Shown in pieces: positions 63,782 through 64,000 of a DNA stretch of 64,000 bases (its first letter is position 1; the number at the start of each line of letters is the position of its first letter). The notes under the pieces are model-generated. The model saw only the letters and a program-made list of their open reading frames with translations, did no database searches and was not told the origin of the DNA. The stretch is from contig NZ_RCTF01000008.1 in assembly GCF_003667445.1 (NCBI RefSeq), positions 62,001 through 126,000 of the forward strand, in the 5' to 3' direction. This stretch comes from Xanthobacter tagetidis (GTDB taxonomy: Bacteria; Pseudomonadota; Alphaproteobacteria; Rhizobiales; Xanthobacteraceae). The position numbers and the translations under genes were made by a program.

Positions 63782-64000
63782 ATCTGAAAGCCTCCGACGG
63801 TTCCGGCCGACGCCGTATGATCCTATCATCCCTTAGATGGATGACGACACGCCCTTCCACAAGGCGTTCCATGTGGCCACTGCGACGCTGTGCCATGCCG
63901 AACCGCCGCGGCGACCGGACGATATGGCCATCATTCGTTTACCACCGCCGGCATCATGATGTTACGAACATACTGATTCGAAAGGAAGACTGCGCAACAG
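63782..64000. other. Right-edge region without a supported gene
   Basis: It contains the upstream region of the Fe-S carrier gene and a 41-codon plus-strand frame from 63837 that has no recognisable features. A gene may start beyond the edge: the last bases include GAAAGGAAG, which could be a ribosome-binding site. Confidence 0.45.

Noticed and set aside
63837-63962. 41-codon frame at the right edge
   Set aside because: No convincing ribosome-binding site or motif; too short to support.

Overview
The window is GC-rich and densely coded. Gene content fits an alphaproteobacterium of the order Hyphomicrobiales, perhaps near Xanthobacteraceae. The signs are many ABC uptake systems for organic nitrogen compounds, an Lrp-type regulator divergent from a putA that lacks a DNA-binding domain, a phasin-like protein, a CoxLMS-type molybdenum hydroxylase and GTG/ATG-overlapping operons. 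This is inferred from protein families and not from a phylogenetic marker. Apart from a few housekeeping genes at the edges (ccdA at the left; tRNA-Leu and an IscA-type protein at the right), almost everything is catabolic and accessory in character.

Layout. (1) 26-5247: ccdA, an APC permease of the ethanolamine type, a convergent LuxR-type regulator, a small hypothetical protein and a phasin-like protein. (2) 5305-12731: a hydantoin/dihydropyrimidine module. A D-hydantoinase/dihydropyrimidinase diverges from a GntR regulator, followed by a polar amino acid-type ABC transporter, an amidohydrolase and a hydantoin/Asp-Glu racemase-type protein. (3) 12767-18598 (minus) against 18998-27987 (plus): a divergent pair of operons. 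The minus operon encodes an alpha/beta hydrolase, a crotonase, a malonyl-CoA-synthetase-like ligase, a non-canonical SDR, an amidase and a MarR regulator. The plus operon encodes a branched-chain-type ABC importer and a three-subunit molybdenum hydroxylase whose Fe-S subunit is fused to a CoxG-like domain. The shared promoter region carries at least three copies of one palindrome, probably the MarR operator. (4) 28015-36889 (minus): a dipeptide-type ABC importer, an amidohydrolase, a GAF protein and an HD phosphohydrolase. (5) 37187-48056 (plus): an Asp/Glu racemase-superfamily enzyme with an arylmalonate-decarboxylase-like cysteine pattern, a GntR regulator, a polyamine-type ABC importer, a second amidohydrolase-GAF pair, a cytosine-deaminase-like amidohydrolase, an amidase and a TetR regulator. 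(6) 48095-62892: a proline-centred island. It holds a putR-like gene and putA, a branched-chain-type importer with a fused permease, an XRE-cupin regulator, an ornithine-cyclodeaminase/pyrroline-carboxylate-reductase homologue, and a 1150-residue fusion of a molybdopterin oxidoreductase with a flavin/2Fe-2S reductase. (7) 63057-63781: tRNA-Leu(UAA) and an A-type Fe-S carrier.

Together the clusters look like four or five separate scavenging systems for N-containing ring compounds or amides. Each has its own importer, hydrolases of the amidohydrolase or amidase-signature families, and a local regulator. The best candidates for undescribed biology are the self-contained molybdoenzyme-reductase fusion in the proline island, the MarR-controlled Mo-hydroxylase/CoA-ligase divergon, and the repeated amidohydrolase-GAF pairing. 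Three copies of one dispersed intergenic palindromic repeat punctuate the left half.
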